Source of the DNA: Castor canadensis
Lineage: Eukaryota; Chordata; Mammalia; Rodentia; Castoridae
NCBI RefSeq assembly: GCF_047511655.1
Contig: NC_133391.1
Location: 123,450,384 to 123,514,383, forward strand
Length of the DNA stretch: 64,000 nucleotides
Direction of reading: 5' to 3'
In this document: piece after piece, positions 9,913-21,048 of the stretch
Position numbering within the stretch: position 1 is the first letter of the stretch
Layout of the letters: each line of letters starts with the position of its first letter
The notes under the pieces: model-generated
What the model was told of the DNA's origin: nothing
The model's database searches: none
The model's input: the letters and a program-made list of their open reading frames with translations, nothing else
Program-made: the position numbers and the translations under genes

Positions 9913-10399
9913 GATACAATGCTTAAAAAAAAAATAGGATTCTGTATTCATGGTATATCATTGGAAATACAAAGAAATTGGTATATACAAGAAATCGATA
10001 GAAATTGCCTCTAGGAAGGAGCAAAGTCAGGAGTTAGAATACAAGGGAGAATTTTCATTTTATACCTTCTGCTACTGTTAGAAATTTTCTATCATACGTA
10101 TCACTGGACATTAGTCTAATAATTAATTAAAATGGTAATATCTCATCCCGAACTGTCAATATCAACGCCTGACTCTAAATGCGATTGATCTAACTGTTGG
10201 TTTTAATCTCCCTTGCTTTCCACATGATTTGGATCTTATTTTACCATCCTTGACCAAAATCACAATTTGATCTGCCTTGTCTGAAAATAATATGTTAAGC
10301 CAGGCTTTCACTTCTTTTCTTGCCATTGGTGATACTTTTATAGAAAAATTCCTGAGACACAAATGGCTAGCAATAATTTAAATGATCATTTCTCAAATG
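9913..10399. other. No supportable gene; one 66-codon minus-strand frame
   Basis: The minus-strand frame 10162-10362 has a less biased composition than most frames in the window (Lys/Arg-rich C-terminus). It matches nothing I know, has no start context and no partner exon, so it is left uncalled. Confidence 0.4.
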
Positions 10400-10990
10400 T
10401 GTTCGATTTTGGCCATTCTCTTAACCTGAGCCGTCATGTGCTCTCTCCTGGCTACTTCCTCAGGCTCCCCAACAATCTCTCTTTAGTCCTCCTTTCCTCT
10501 CATATCCTCTCCACATTGTAGCCAGCAATCTAATCACGTCATTTCCAAACAGAACCCTGAGATGGGTTTCTTTTGTCCTCAGGGAAAAGTCAACAATTCT
10601 TTATATGGCTTACAAAGCTTTTCGTGATATGGCTTCTACCTCTTTGTCATCATCTCTGGTCACCTCCCCTTCTATGCACCAGCTTTTCCTTTCTCAGAAC
10701 TTCTCTTCCTCCTGGAACAGTTGGTTACGCATCATTACCTGGCTAACTGTTATTTATACTTGAGTTCATATAGGTATGACATCTTCTGAGATTCCCCCTC
10801 CCCCCATCCAGGTTAAGAAACCCTTCTATGTGCTTCCAAAGCACCGCACGCATTCTTTCATTGTCTGTTACTTTACTGCACTATATTTTACTGATTCCCA
10901 CACAAGACCCTCCGTTCCATGGAGACAGGGACCATGTCCACATGCTCACAGTTATATCCTCAGACCTTAGCACAGATTCTGGAATGGGTA
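10400..10990 (+). repeat. LINE-2 (L2) 3' portion
   Basis: Consensus-like L2 order: aatcacgtcatttccaaaca, agtcaacaattctttatatg, gcttttcgtgatatggcttc, cctcttcctcctggaaca, then the 3' tail with atggagacagggaccatgtc and ccttagcacagattctgg. Heavily diverged, as expected for an L2. Confidence 0.7.
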
Positions 10991-11214
10991 AGCACATGAG
11001 TTAGAAGTACACTCAGGAGAAAGGAACTAGTTTTTTTCTTATGTATTGAAATATAAAATTGCCATATTGCTAATGGAGACTCACCTGGCAACAACTGTGA
11101 TAAAGAGGGAACTTATTAGTTTAATTTATTAAATTGCGTTAATGTAGCTTTGCTTATGAAGATTGTCTTTGCTGAATTTCTGGAAGGAAGGTATTAGATG
11201 TTAGAACATTCCAC

Positions 11215-11933
11215 TATATAACCATTCTATCTGGAGTGAAATGACAGCACATTGTGATTTTCATTTGCATTTTCCTGGTGATTAGTGATGTAGAGTACTT
11301 TTTCATATACTTTTTGGTCCTTTTCATGTCTTCTTTTGAGAAATGTCTGCTTAAGTGTTTTGCCCATTTTTAAAATTGTATTATTTGCTTTTTGCTATTG
11401 AGTTGTTTGGGTTCCTTACACATTGTGGCTATTAACCCCCCATCAAATGTATACTTTGCAACTATTTCTCTCTCACTCTGTAGGTTTTCTCTTCACTCTG
11501 TTGAGTTCTTCTTTTGCAATACAGAAGCTTTTTAGTCTAATGAAATCTCATTTCTCTATTTTTGCTTTTACTGCCTGTGCTGTTGGGGTCTTATCCAAAA
11601 CATCCTTGCTAGTTTACTGTTCTGAATGTTTCCCCTATGTTTTCTTCTAGACGTTTCAGAGATTCAAGTCTTATGTTTAAGTCTTTTATCCATTTTGAAT
11701 TGATTATTTTTTTGTGCTGGGGGTCAAACTCAGGGGCCTGTGCACACTAAACACGTGCTCTACCCCTAAGCTATACCCCCTGATCTTTGTATATGGTAAG
11801 GGATTGGGGTCTAGTTTCATTCTTCTGCATGTGAATATCAATTTTTTCAGCACCACTTACTGAAGAGATTATCCTTTCCTGAATGTGTGTCCTTAGCACA
11901 TTATTGAAAACCTTTTGACCATAGGCGTGCTGT
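11215..11933 (-). mobile_element. Inverted 5' part of an old L1 (ORF2 C-terminal region)
   Basis: On plus this is antisense ORF2: tcatttgcattttcctggtg, tgtcttcttttgagaaatgt, ttgctattgagttgtttggg, gtctagtttcattcttctgc. In L1 order it lies immediately upstream of the plus-strand part that follows. It is therefore the inverted 5' segment of one insertion (twin priming), and an ID element interrupts it at 11707-11782. ORF2 is broken throughout. Confidence 0.75.
11707..11782 (-). mobile_element. ID-type SINE inside the L1
   Basis: T-run, gtgctgggggtcaaactcag, then acgtgctctacccctaagct and atacccc, i.e. the complement of B-box then A-box. Inserted after the L1. Confidence 0.8.
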
Positions 11934-12690
11934 CAAGGATATGGAGGCAAGGGAATACAAACTAGCACAGCCTTTATGAAAATAGTATGGTGGTTCCTCA
12001 AAAAATTTAAACTATATCTACCATATGACCCAGCAACCCCATTACTGGGTATACACCCAAAGGAAGTAAAGTCAGTAAGGAATAAAAATATGCATTCCTA
12101 TTTTATTGTAGCTCTTTTCACAATAGCCAAGATACAGAATCAACCAGAGTGTTAAATGGATACAGAAGATGTGGTGTATATACAATGGAATTCTATTCAG
12201 CCACAAGAAGATCAAAGCCACCATTTACAATGACATGAATGACCCTAGAGAACATTATGTTCAGTGAATTAAGTCAGATGCAGAAAGACACATACCACAT
12301 ACTCTCACTCCTATCTGGAATCTAAACTAATAATACCAATAATAAAATGTCTCATGTAAGTAGAGAATAGAAAGGTATTACCAAGGAAAGATGGGGAGAG
12401 GAGATGGTGAGCAGGCACAAAGGTACAGTTAGTTAGGAAGAATAGGTTCTGGTGCAGTATTGCACAGGAGAGTATACACGCTAACAATAACGTAGTGTGT
12501 ATTTCAAAATAACTAGAAGAAAAGAATTTGAATGTTTCATCATGAAGAAGTGATGCATGTTTAAGGTGATAGCTGTGCTAATCACCCTGATTTGAAAATT
12601 ACATGATAGATACACACATCAAAACATCTCACTGTACCACATCAATTTGTGTAGTTATTATGTGACAATTAAAAATAAATTTGAAAGAAG
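11934..12690 (+). mobile_element. Plus-strand 3' part of the same old L1
   Basis: Starts at gctgtcaaggatatggaggc and proceeds through the ORF2 C-terminus (ctaccatatgacccagcaac, cattactgggtatacaccca, gaattctattcagccacaag) into a 3' UTR ending in ctgtaccacatcaatttgtg and tgacaattaaaaataaa. L1MA-like by eye. ORF2 is full of stops. Confidence 0.8.
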
Positions 12691-12988
12691 AAAATTCTGT
12701 AGTATACCTGAGCATCTAATGTCATTTGATTAAGATATTAAGTTTTCCAAAAGTCACCTTTTTTTCTCCCACTCTTTCATTTGTAGTTCTAACTTGTGTA
12801 CAAAGTGCTCCTAAATTACCTCTTTCCAGTTTACAGTATTTTATTCTAAAGTGAACACATTACTTTTTACCGCCAAATAATATGGCATGAAATTAAATTT
12901 GTAGAAAATCATACATTATAGTTCTTCAATTCTAAGATATCAAAGATTGTTTCTTTTGAGGAAAAAAACATGAGATTAAATGTTACCA

Positions 12989-13120
12989 ACTAGCCAGGCA
13001 TGATAGGGCTCGTGTATAATCCCAGGATTCGGGAGGCTGAGGCAGGAAGATTGAGGACACAGACCCAGCCAGGGCTACTGTAGTAAAACCTGTCTCAAAA
13101 CAACAACAAAATAAAAGTAT
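12989..13120 (+). mobile_element. B1-like SINE
   Basis: ctagccaggcatgatagggc, then gggaggctgaggcaggaaga, then aacctgtctcaaaacaac tail. Confidence 0.75.
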
Positions 13121-13944
13121 AAACAACAATATTTCAGCATAATTTTAAATACATTTTAATACAAAAAAATCTTGTCTTAAGTACTCACATATCCACACAT
13201 ACATATATTTGGATAAAAGTAGGAAAAGAATTTTAAAAAGAAATAGCAACTACTGTAAAATATGAAGGGGGATTATGATTAATTTTTATTTTCTTCATAT
13301 TATTGCTATGTTTCTTCTACAAGGGGAGGAGTTTTGCATAATCAGCAAAACTCAATAAACTTGAAAAATAGGTATGCTATACTTAATACTTCTTTTGCTC
13401 TCATCCAGATGCCCAAGATCCCTGAGTTCCCAATTTATGAACTGAGTTAACACATCTCAACTTTGGGCTACATGCTTTATCCATTTGACTCTAGTATTAA
13501 TGGCTTTGCTTATTCTTCTTTTTCACTTTATTGTGCGGGAATGGTGCTCTTCCTTCTGGATGTAATTCCATAGAAAGCTTTGCAGTCCTCAGCTCATTAT
13601 TCCTTGCATGGCTGCCAATTTTTGTCTTCATCAATTCTTGCATGCTTTAAGACATTCTGAAAATGAGTTAGGGCCTCTGACATAATTGTGCATTCTAATA
13701 CAAATGGGATATTACAGAAATCAGTTTTCAAGAGCTTGCAGATGGTACTACATTTTCTGATTCCTCAATTAAATTAGTTAATGGTGGAGAAAACGCTTAG
13801 TAGGTGTTCCATAAACACTATCTTTCTTTCTTGTGCTCATGATGCCTGAGAAAAGAGCACAGGAGCTCAAGATCTGTTTTCTCCTCTTTCTTTTGCCTGC
13901 AGCATTTCTTACCCAAGCAAAAAGCTTAGTTCTTTTATGGATTG
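13121..13944. other. Unique-looking sequence, no gene seen
   Basis: About 820 bp, AT-rich, no recognisable repeat, no open frame above 60 codons. It separates a B1 from a MaLR LTR. Confidence 0.45.
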
Positions 13945-13950
13945 CTTTCT

Positions 13951-14303
13951 GTGTCAGTCAGCTTTCCATTACTGTAACAAAATACCTGAGATAATTTAAA
14001 GAGAGGAACAGTTTATTTTGGGTCACAATTTCAAAGATTTCAGTTCCTGATCAGCTGGCCCAGTTGTTTTGGGCCTGAAACAAGACAGTATATCATGGCA
14101 GGAGAATGTGAAACAGGAAGCTGCTCACTTCATGGCAACCAGGAAGTGAAAGGGAGAGTGGACAACACTGGTGTCCCATGATCCTCTTTGAAGACACACC
14201 ACAATGACCTAAAGCCTCCTGTTAGGCCCCACCTAAATGTGCTACCCTGGGAACCAAGCCTTCAACACATGGGCCTTTGGGGACACTTGTCCAAACCATA
14301 GTG
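13951..14303 (-). mobile_element. MaLR-type LTR, antisense
   Basis: On plus it begins gtcagtcagctttccattac, then tgtaacaaaatacctgagat, tggcaaccaggaagtg, gccttcaacacatgggcctt, ggggacacttgtccaaacca. This is the complement of a MaLR LTR (polyadenylation end first). No internal region follows. Confidence 0.8.
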
Positions 14304-14479
14304 CTCTATGCAAATTTAGAAAATGGCACTTCCAGTGAAGCAAAGTTAACAGCAGCTTTTCAGTTTGCTTGAGAGCTGCTACACAAGGTCTTAGAATAGG
14401 ACAGAAGTATCACCTTGGGAGAAATTACTAGCACAGTCAGCATTTGGATCTCTCACAGCACTTTTTAAAAAGTGTATTA

Positions 14480-14673
14480 GGTGACCAGGTGCTGGTGGCT
14501 CACACCTGTAATCCTAGCTGCTCAGGAGGCAGAGATCAGGAGGTTTGTGCTTCCAAGCCAGCCCAGGCAAAAAAGTTCATGGGACCGTATCTCGAAAATC
14601 CCTTCACAAAAATGGGGCTGGTGGAGTGTCTTAAGGTGAAGGCCCTGAGTACCCAGTACTGCAAAAAAAAAAA
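14480..14673 (+). mobile_element. B1-ID dimeric SINE with 13-bp TSD
   Basis: B1 module: aggtgctggtggctcacacc, ggaggcagagatcaggagg, then tcgaaaatcccttcacaaaa linker and ID module: ggctggtggagtgtcttaag, ccctgagtacccagtactg, A-tail. The direct repeat aaaaagtgtatta at 14467-14479 and 14674-14686 is the TSD. The ID module lacks the middle of the tRNA-like part, as do other dimers here. Confidence 0.9.
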
Positions 14674-14721
14674 AAAAAGTGTATTAAGTAGAGCAAACAT
14701 GAGTTCCCTCAACTAATAGTG

Positions 14722-14785
14722 TAGTCCTCAAAGACCTCCTGACTGCTGGGATTATAGGCGTGTAACACCATGCCTGCCTGCCTTT
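14722..14785 (-). mobile_element. B1 fragment, antisense
   Basis: actgctgggattataggcgt and gtaacaccatgcctgcct: the 5' end of a B1 in reverse. Short fragment. Confidence 0.6.
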
Positions 14786-14789
14786 CTTC

Positions 14790-15129
14790 TTTGTCTTTTT
14801 GATCTTATTGAAGAAATCAGTTCATTTTTTAAGTACTCACTAATTGTGTTTTCCAGTGGTTTCAGTAAATCTCATCCATTGATCCCAGGCTCCAGGTAGC
14901 ATGTCTATGCCAGTGGCTCCCAGTTCTACAGCTTTTGCCCAAGCCCCTTTCTGAGCTCTGGATGACAACTGCCATCCAATTTGGAAGTCCCAGAAGTAAC
15001 ACATATGCCATCCTATGTATTGAAAACAAATCATCTTCTTCCCATAGTCTTCTCTCTCTTTTGAAAATGTCCTACTTAGATGAATAGCCTTGCCATCCAC
15101 CTAGTTTTGTAAGTCAGCCAGCTAACTGG
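14790..15129. other. No gene seen
   Basis: The minus-strand frame at 14840-15100 has 86 codons without any known domain. No repeat recognised. Confidence 0.4.
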
Positions 15130-15870
15130 TCATCTTTGACCCACACATTCATTCCTCCTCCCATTCATCCAAATGACAAATGCTGTGTATTCTGCTTGAT
15201 AAACATTTTGAATCATTCCCCTCCATCATCACTGCCACTAACACTCTAGAACACTATCATTTCTTGCCTTAATTACTGCAAAACAGTCCTAAACCATTAC
15301 CTTGCCTTCAGCCTCTATCCTCAAAGGTCCAATCTATACATCATAGCTTAATTGTTCTAAACCACAACCATCATGTCACTCTCCTGCTACAAAAAATATA
15401 CCGGATGCCCACTGCCCTCAATCTGGCTTTATAAGACTTTGACGATCTGGTCTCTGTTTTGCAGCTTCGTCTTCTCTGCCCTTTTCTTCCCCCAATCCTA
15501 GCTGCAGCCACAATGGGCTTCTTTCTGTGTGCTCTGTTATTTCCTGGTCTTTGCATACATTGTACTACACTCACCCTTTGGAACACTGCCTTCTCTGCCT
15601 CACCTGATACTAGTTATCAACTACATTCAGTTTCAGATCTCAGTGTAAATGCCACTTCCCCCCTGGGAGGCCTTCCCTACATGGGTCCTGCCCCAGACTG
15701 AGTAAGGTGCCCCTCTCCACCCCCACAACACTCCAGACCTACTCCTGTCAGAGTTTATTGTATACTGTATTTTCAATTTCTTTTTTCTCTTCCTTACTAG
15801 ATTGCTAGCTCCCGAGGGACAAACACAGTGTCACGTTTACTTTTATATCTCTTGTAAAGTGATATTGTAA
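15130..15870 (+). repeat. LINE-2 (L2) 3' portion, long
   Basis: Best L2 in the window: ccatcatgtcactctcctgc, atgcccactgccctcaatct, gacgatctggtctctg, tggtctttgcatacattgta, ctcaccctttggaacactgc, cagtgtaaatgccacttccc, gcctt then agattgctagctcccgaggg. The 80-codon plus and 71-codon minus frames inside it are shadows of the old reverse-transcriptase/3' region. Confidence 0.8.
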
Positions 15871-16369
15871 AGGTCTTGTAAAAGACCTAGTAAAGTCCTG
15901 GAACTAGCAAATTCTGTTCCCATTGGCTGAGCTAATGAATGAAGTTACAGAAGTGACAGGCTCCCTGACTGCTAGAACACTTACAAATAAAGCTTAAATT
16001 ACTCCAACTGGATTAACAAGTAAACCTTCAGACCCTGACCAGATTGGGGAAAATCAGGACTCTGATTTTTGATAGGCCTGGGCTAGCCTGAACTGACTTC
16101 ACAGGCAATCTAAGGCAAGTGAATTAAAAAAAAAAAAAAAAGTCTTAATCCTTAATTCTGATAGAAGCAACTTCACTCTCAAAGTGGATTATAAACCATA
16201 AACCAGGCAAAGTGAATTTCTTTTCCTTTCTTACAGTATTCATGTAATGGTGAAGTGGTTTCAACTGTAGATTACTGAAAAACAAATAAGCAGGAGAAAA
16301 TGCAGTTTGCACTGGAGAACAATGCAGGGACAAAGTGTTTGAATGAATGGATTGAATAGTTAGAATATT
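15871..16369. other. No gene seen
   Basis: Mixed sequence with an A-run near 16126. The 117-codon minus-strand frame from 16498 to 16145 lies across this stretch and the next repeat. It has no recognisable domain. Confidence 0.4.
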
Positions 16370-16800
16370 TTTATGGGAATATGCCAGAAACAGAGGTGAA
16401 CAAGAGACAATGGCTCTGCTATGCAGAAGGGAAGAGTCAGACAACAAGCAAATAAATAAATCAACAAAATCAGAAAGTGATAAACACAATGATGTCAAAC
16501 AGGGTGATCTGATAGAGTGGGGGTGGGGAGGTTGTCACCATCAGGAGTCAGGGAAGTTCTCTTTGAAGGTTGGACATTTGAGCTGAGACCTGAATGGTGA
16601 AAAGGAGACAGGCATGGAAAGAAATGAAGGAAGAATAATCCTGTTGGAAGGAATAGCAAAGAATAAATTTGCAAGTTCACGAACAGAAAAAAGAGCAGTG
16701 TGTACAAGGGCAGCACTGCTGCAGAGGGAGGGGCTGATGTGCTGCAGAGCTGGGCTGTAACACTGGGAGCCACTGGAGGTGTCTAAGCAAGTGACTGACT
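16370..16800 (+). repeat. Ancient mammal-wide repeat, family not named
   Basis: Contains the widely repeated phrase order gtcagggaagttctctttga, acatttgagctgagacctga, tggtgaaaaggagacaggc, then ggagccactggaggtgtcta and gtgactgac. I recognise this as a common old mammalian repeat but cannot fix its name from memory. A similar piece lies at 27440-27720 and near 28530-28640. Confidence 0.5.
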
Positions 16801-17345
16801 TTACCCAAACATCCTTGAATGTATGACTGAGCAGATAGGAGCTAAAAGTGGGAGGGGGAATAGTTTTTTTTAACTTCTCCTGTGTAAACTAAAACCATTT
16901 GCACTTTTCTCTGTTTCATTACTCAGAATGAACTGTTGACATGTTAAAATGCATTAATTAAAACGCATTTATGATGCATTGTGTTTCCTTAACTGAAGGA
17001 GAGCTTAGAAATATCACTGTCATTAGTAACTCGAGGTGAAGAGTGAACACTTCCTGCACATTTTAATATTTTTACTGTTCTCACCCAATGGGGGATTAGA
17101 AAGTAATTTTGTTTAAGAACTAAAATTAAAGCAATTACTAATTTTAACCTATTCTCCTCCCAGGTGGTTATCGCAATTAAAATCAGAATATGTAACCGTC
17201 ACATCCAACAAGAATTCAGAGTTTTTAAATCTTTCATTCTAGACCTTTAGGCAAATAGCTAAAATTTTGCAAATTTTCTCCACTTAATTGCAATTTACAC
17301 AGCCTTTCTAGTGAAACCTTGAGGTTTAAAGGTGAATTGAATTTA
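16801..17345. other. Unique sequence, possible conserved noncoding element
   Basis: AT-rich but high-complexity, with no repeat text and several homeodomain-type cores: gcattaattaaaacgcattt (16951-16970), aaagcaattactaattttaa, gcaattaaaatcag. This is typical of conserved distal enhancers, but conservation cannot be seen from one sequence. Confidence 0.3.
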
Positions 17346-17349
17346 AGTG

Positions 17350-17612
17350 TAATGAAAAAGTTTTGTACAGGGTGAGGATCAGTGGAGAGGGGGGAAAGGA
17401 CAGGGAACTGGGGCAGGTGAAGAGGATAGAAATACATCACAGATGATACACAAATAAGATAATGAAACCAACCAAACACTGTTGGAAGGGGGGGCAGATA
17501 GAGGTTAAGGGAATATAAAAGAGGGGTGAACTTATTTAAAATACACTATATGCATCTATGGCATTAGCATAATGAAACCCCCTTGTACTATTTATGCTAA
17601 TAAAAAAAAAAG
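17350..17612 (+). mobile_element. L1 3' end, plus strand
   Basis: G/A-rich 3' UTR ending in ataatgaaacccccttgtac, tatttatgctaataaaaa and an A-rich tail. Similar ending to the fragment at 29020-29107. Confidence 0.6.
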
Positions 17613-17799
17613 TAAAAACAAAAAAGACCAAAGTTTTATGGAGAGCATTCCTTGCTAGGAAATGTTATCTACATGGTGTTTGTCAATGAGTGTAGTTTGG
17701 TGTGTTATTATTCAGAAACTTTATGGGATTCTCTGTGAAAATAAAAAGTCACTATACTGTAGTACTGAGAAAATATTTGTTTTTCCTGAGAACCTTAAA

Positions 17800-18010
17800 G
17801 CATTTCAGTGATGTTTTCTCATTTGTCCTCACCATTTCCCCAAGGTAAGTAGATGGAAAGTATTATGCAGTGGCAATAAGCTCAGGAACAAGGCCAAGAG
17901 AAATGAGTGAACATCCCCGAGGTCACGCAGTACATCAGTGGCAGGGGAGGGATGGATCCCAGGTCTTTCAATTCCCAGGGACCTGACATTTTGTGATGTC
18001 AGGCAGGTAC
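17800..18010 (+). repeat. MIR SINE
   Basis: Long copy: ttttctcatttgtcctcacc, aaatgagtgaacatccccga, ggtcacgcagtacatcagtg, gatggatcccaggtctttca. The core and tRNA-distal parts are both present. Confidence 0.75.
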
Positions 18011-18465
18011 CAAACCAGTTTTTGTTTAGTTTGGTACATTTGAGTCCCACGTATACAATTACAGTGAACTAATAGGACATTTGTTCTAAGGTACATCTAT
18101 GTTTGGTGTTTACAATGGCAGTGATTCTTAACTTTATTTTTAGCTTCTTTTTTTAAAACTGTTGTTTATAAATGATGACATTTGAGGAGTTTAAAAATGC
18201 AGTAAGATTAAAATATTTATCTTATAGATGGCATGTGGGCTGTCTGTCTCGGAAACTGGTTATAGTGACTGGCTACTTCAATTTTATTATTTTGCTAAAG
18301 ATTAAGATTCATTGTCTGGTGTTTAAGGAATTAGAAATATAAACACAGGCACATTCTTCATTGTATCATTTTCTCATCAAAAGCTTTTCCTCCTTTATAA
18401 TAGGTTATTCAAAACCTATGGGCACCTATAAAAAGTAGACGTTGCTTGAGCTTTGGTTCTTAGAT
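18011..18465. other. No gene seen
   Basis: AT-rich, no open frame of note, ends in a T-run (18463-18482) that is probably the tail of a lost antisense SINE. Confidence 0.4.
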
Positions 18466-18499
18466 TTTTTTTTTTTTTTTTTGTCTTTTCTTTTTTGGT

Positions 18500-19790
18500 G
18501 CTCAGTAGGAAGAATTCGTGAGGCTGAGAACCACAGGTCCCAGGCAGAATGATCCTACTTACCCTGACTCGCCATAGCCCACCCAGAGAATTTCTGCTGC
18601 TTGTCCCCTTACATTAGGTGACACAGGATTGGAGATTCTGGTCCCTGGAAGGGGATACTTCTCCCAGGGAGCACAGTAAGAATCCTACTAAACAATAAGC
18701 AGGCTGTCCCGGAACACTTCAGACTTCCCTGGGTTAAGGGACCAGCAGGCAAAAAGAGGTATGATATCTAGGCAGGAAGAACCGACCCTCATCAGGGGGA
18801 GGTAGGGTTGCTGGTATACCAGGAAGGCATGAGAAAATCTGTTGTGGAACCCAGGGGATCTACTGGACACTGCTTGTTATATCATTGCCAAATAGTCCTA
18901 GCCTGGGAAGGACATGGAGACCAGAGGCTCACTCCCCTTAGGAATGAGTCTGGGTCATGCCATCTGATAAGCCACCAAGACCAGTAGAGATGCTCCTTGG
19001 AGGCCAGGGGACTCTTAAGATGCTTAGTAGAGAAGAGATAAATTGAGTATCAGTTGCAGCCCCAAGAGCAGCCTCAGCAATGGAGGGGGAGCGTGTAGTT
19101 TTATATACTAAAATTTTCCTTCTAAAACATGAAGCAGTGAATCCAAGTAGCATGTGGTTAGTCTATGCTGAACGTGAACGTGAACCACTCAGATCCCCTG
19201 AGGAGGAAGGATTTGTTGTCTCAGCTGCTGGGAATGCAAATGACAGGCAACCTTCAACTGTCAGATCTTGTAGGAAATGCTCAGCTGCAGAAATCCACCC
19301 TAGCCAAGGTTACATCCTCCTGGAGACAGCCCATATCTAAGGAGTGACTGAGGTGAGAATATAATAGGTCAAGCTCCTTTGGCCCCAAGTGGGATAACTG
19401 AGGGACCATTTCAGCTCCAGAGCTTCCAAGCCATTGACTGAGCCTGCCAGGCCTGCACTGCCACTTGAGTTCTCCCTCTGCCTGATTCTCCTTCCCCCAG
19501 TTCTAAGCTCTGTCTCACAGTCTGCTCCCTAAGGCACCCAAACTGCTGATTACAGAGAATCCCACTTTTGTGGACTTCCTTCAGGTGACATCCATGGGAT
19601 CTATAGATTGCCTGAGTAGAGTTGGCTTCTCAACTGTCTGTGCCATCACAGCCCTGAGTTTATTCTTTTCAATATAGCAGTCACCACATCACACTGAGTT
19701 GTCATGTGTCTCTGAATTATTAGTCCTTCTCTGAGAACCAAGGATTCTTTCCTCTCAGACCTTTGTGTTCCCAACTCCAGGAACAAACTA
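18500..19790. other. GC-richer 1.3 kb block, no gene called
   Basis: Less AT-rich than its surroundings, with several frames on both strands of 60-86 codons (18688-18870 minus, 18938-19153 minus, 19080-19340 plus), none with a domain. The text around 19200-19560 (ctgctgggaatgcaaatgac, aaggagtgactgaggtgaga, ccattgactgagcctgcc) has the feel of an old LTR, but I cannot name it. Confidence 0.35.
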
Positions 19791-20300
19791 TGTTGTTAAA
19801 TGGTGATGAATGATGGGAGAGACCTTAGACAAAACACAAGGCTTTTTGTTTGACTCATTCTTGAAGTTCAAAGCTCTTTGTGGAAAAAAAAAAAAAAAAA
19901 CCCTGATCTTTATTGGACTATTTGCTATATTTGGCTCTGTGTCAAAGAAAGTCATACTGGTTATATCAGGATTTATTTTCACTTGTATTTGGGAATGAAT
20001 TAAGTGGCAAATAGCTATCAGAAGCACAGCAGTAGTAGATTTTCCAAACAGGGGGAAAGGATGAATGAATCCTGTCAACTTCTCCGACCAATATCCTATA
20101 AGTCAGTGCTTCCTGCTGACACGGTGGCTGTCATTTACTGCAAAACTGCCCATACCCCAGGCACAATGCTAGACCCAGGTGTTAGTGAGAAAGGAAAGAT
20201 CATCTTACCCTAGGAAGGTTGATCTAATGAGAAAGATGGATGAGTAACTGGACCTTGGATGTAGGTAAGCTTCATTTGTTTCAAAAACACCCGTTAAAAC
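19791..20300. other. No gene seen
   Basis: Contains an A-run (19883-19900) and weak MIR-like text near 20110-20260 (ccccaggcacaatgctagac). Frames here are under 100 codons and low in information. Confidence 0.4.
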
Positions 20301-20316
20301 ATCAGTGCCAGGATGA

Positions 20317-20662
20317 AGGCAGGGCTTAGTGGCTCAAACCTATAATCCTAGCTAGTCTGGAGGCAGAATTAGGGAGGATCACAGTTTGAGGCCAGCCTGG
20401 GTGGGGCGGGGAAAGTCCGTCAGGCCCCATCTGAACAGAAAAAGATGGACATGGTGGTGCATGCCTGTCATCCCAGCTATGCAGGGAAACAAAACTAGTA
20501 GGATCACAGTCCACACTGGCCTGGGCATAAAGAGAGACCCTACCTCAAAAATAACCAAAACAAAAAAAGGCTGGGGGAATGGCTTCAGTGGTAGGGTGCC
20601 TACCTAGCAAACATGAGTCCCTGAGTTCAAACCCCAGTAGCACAGAGGGGGAAGAGGGGAAT
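20317..20662 (+). mobile_element. Trimeric B1-B1-ID SINE with one TSD pair
   Basis: Module 1: gcagggcttagtggctcaaa ... gaggccagcctgggtgg. Module 2: atggacatggtggtgcatgc ... cactggcctgggcataaaga, accctacctcaaaaataacc. Module 3 (ID): gggaatggcttcagtggtag ... gagttcaaaccccagtagca. A single direct repeat (atcagtgccagga, extending to 16 bp with one mismatch) flanks all three at 20301-20313 and 20663-20675, so the trimer moved as one unit. Confidence 0.85.
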
Positions 20663-20939
20663 ATCAGTGCCAGGACGAGAGAAATTGTGAAGCAGCAAGA
20701 AGGATTCTTTGACATGAAATAGCAAAACCCAACAATGACTCGAGTTTCACTGGAAATACACATGTAGTACATTTTCTCTCTAGTTAGGTAGCTAAGGATC
20801 ACAAACATTTCCAGCAGAAGGTGGTTAAATAAAGAGCAGGTTGTTTACTGGGAAAATAAATGAGGTGATTAGATGAGAATGAAGGATTCATGCAGTAGAC
20901 GCTTTAGGAAGCCTTGCTAATGATGAACTTAGGATCTGG

Positions 20940-21048
20940 TGGGGATGGGAGAGCTCAGTGGTACAGCACTTGCCTGGCTTGTGCCATAGTGCTGGGTTTG
21001 ATTCCCAGCACCAAAAATACAAACAAATACAGCAAAACAAAAACTCTT
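20940..21048 (+). mobile_element. ID-type SINE
   Basis: gggagagctcagtggtacag A-box, gctgggtttgattcccagca B-box, aaataca/aaac tail. Confidence 0.75.

Noticed and set aside
10162-10362. 66-codon minus-strand frame, basic C-terminus
   Set aside because: No family match that I can recall and no neighbouring exon. Length is within chance for AT-rich DNA.
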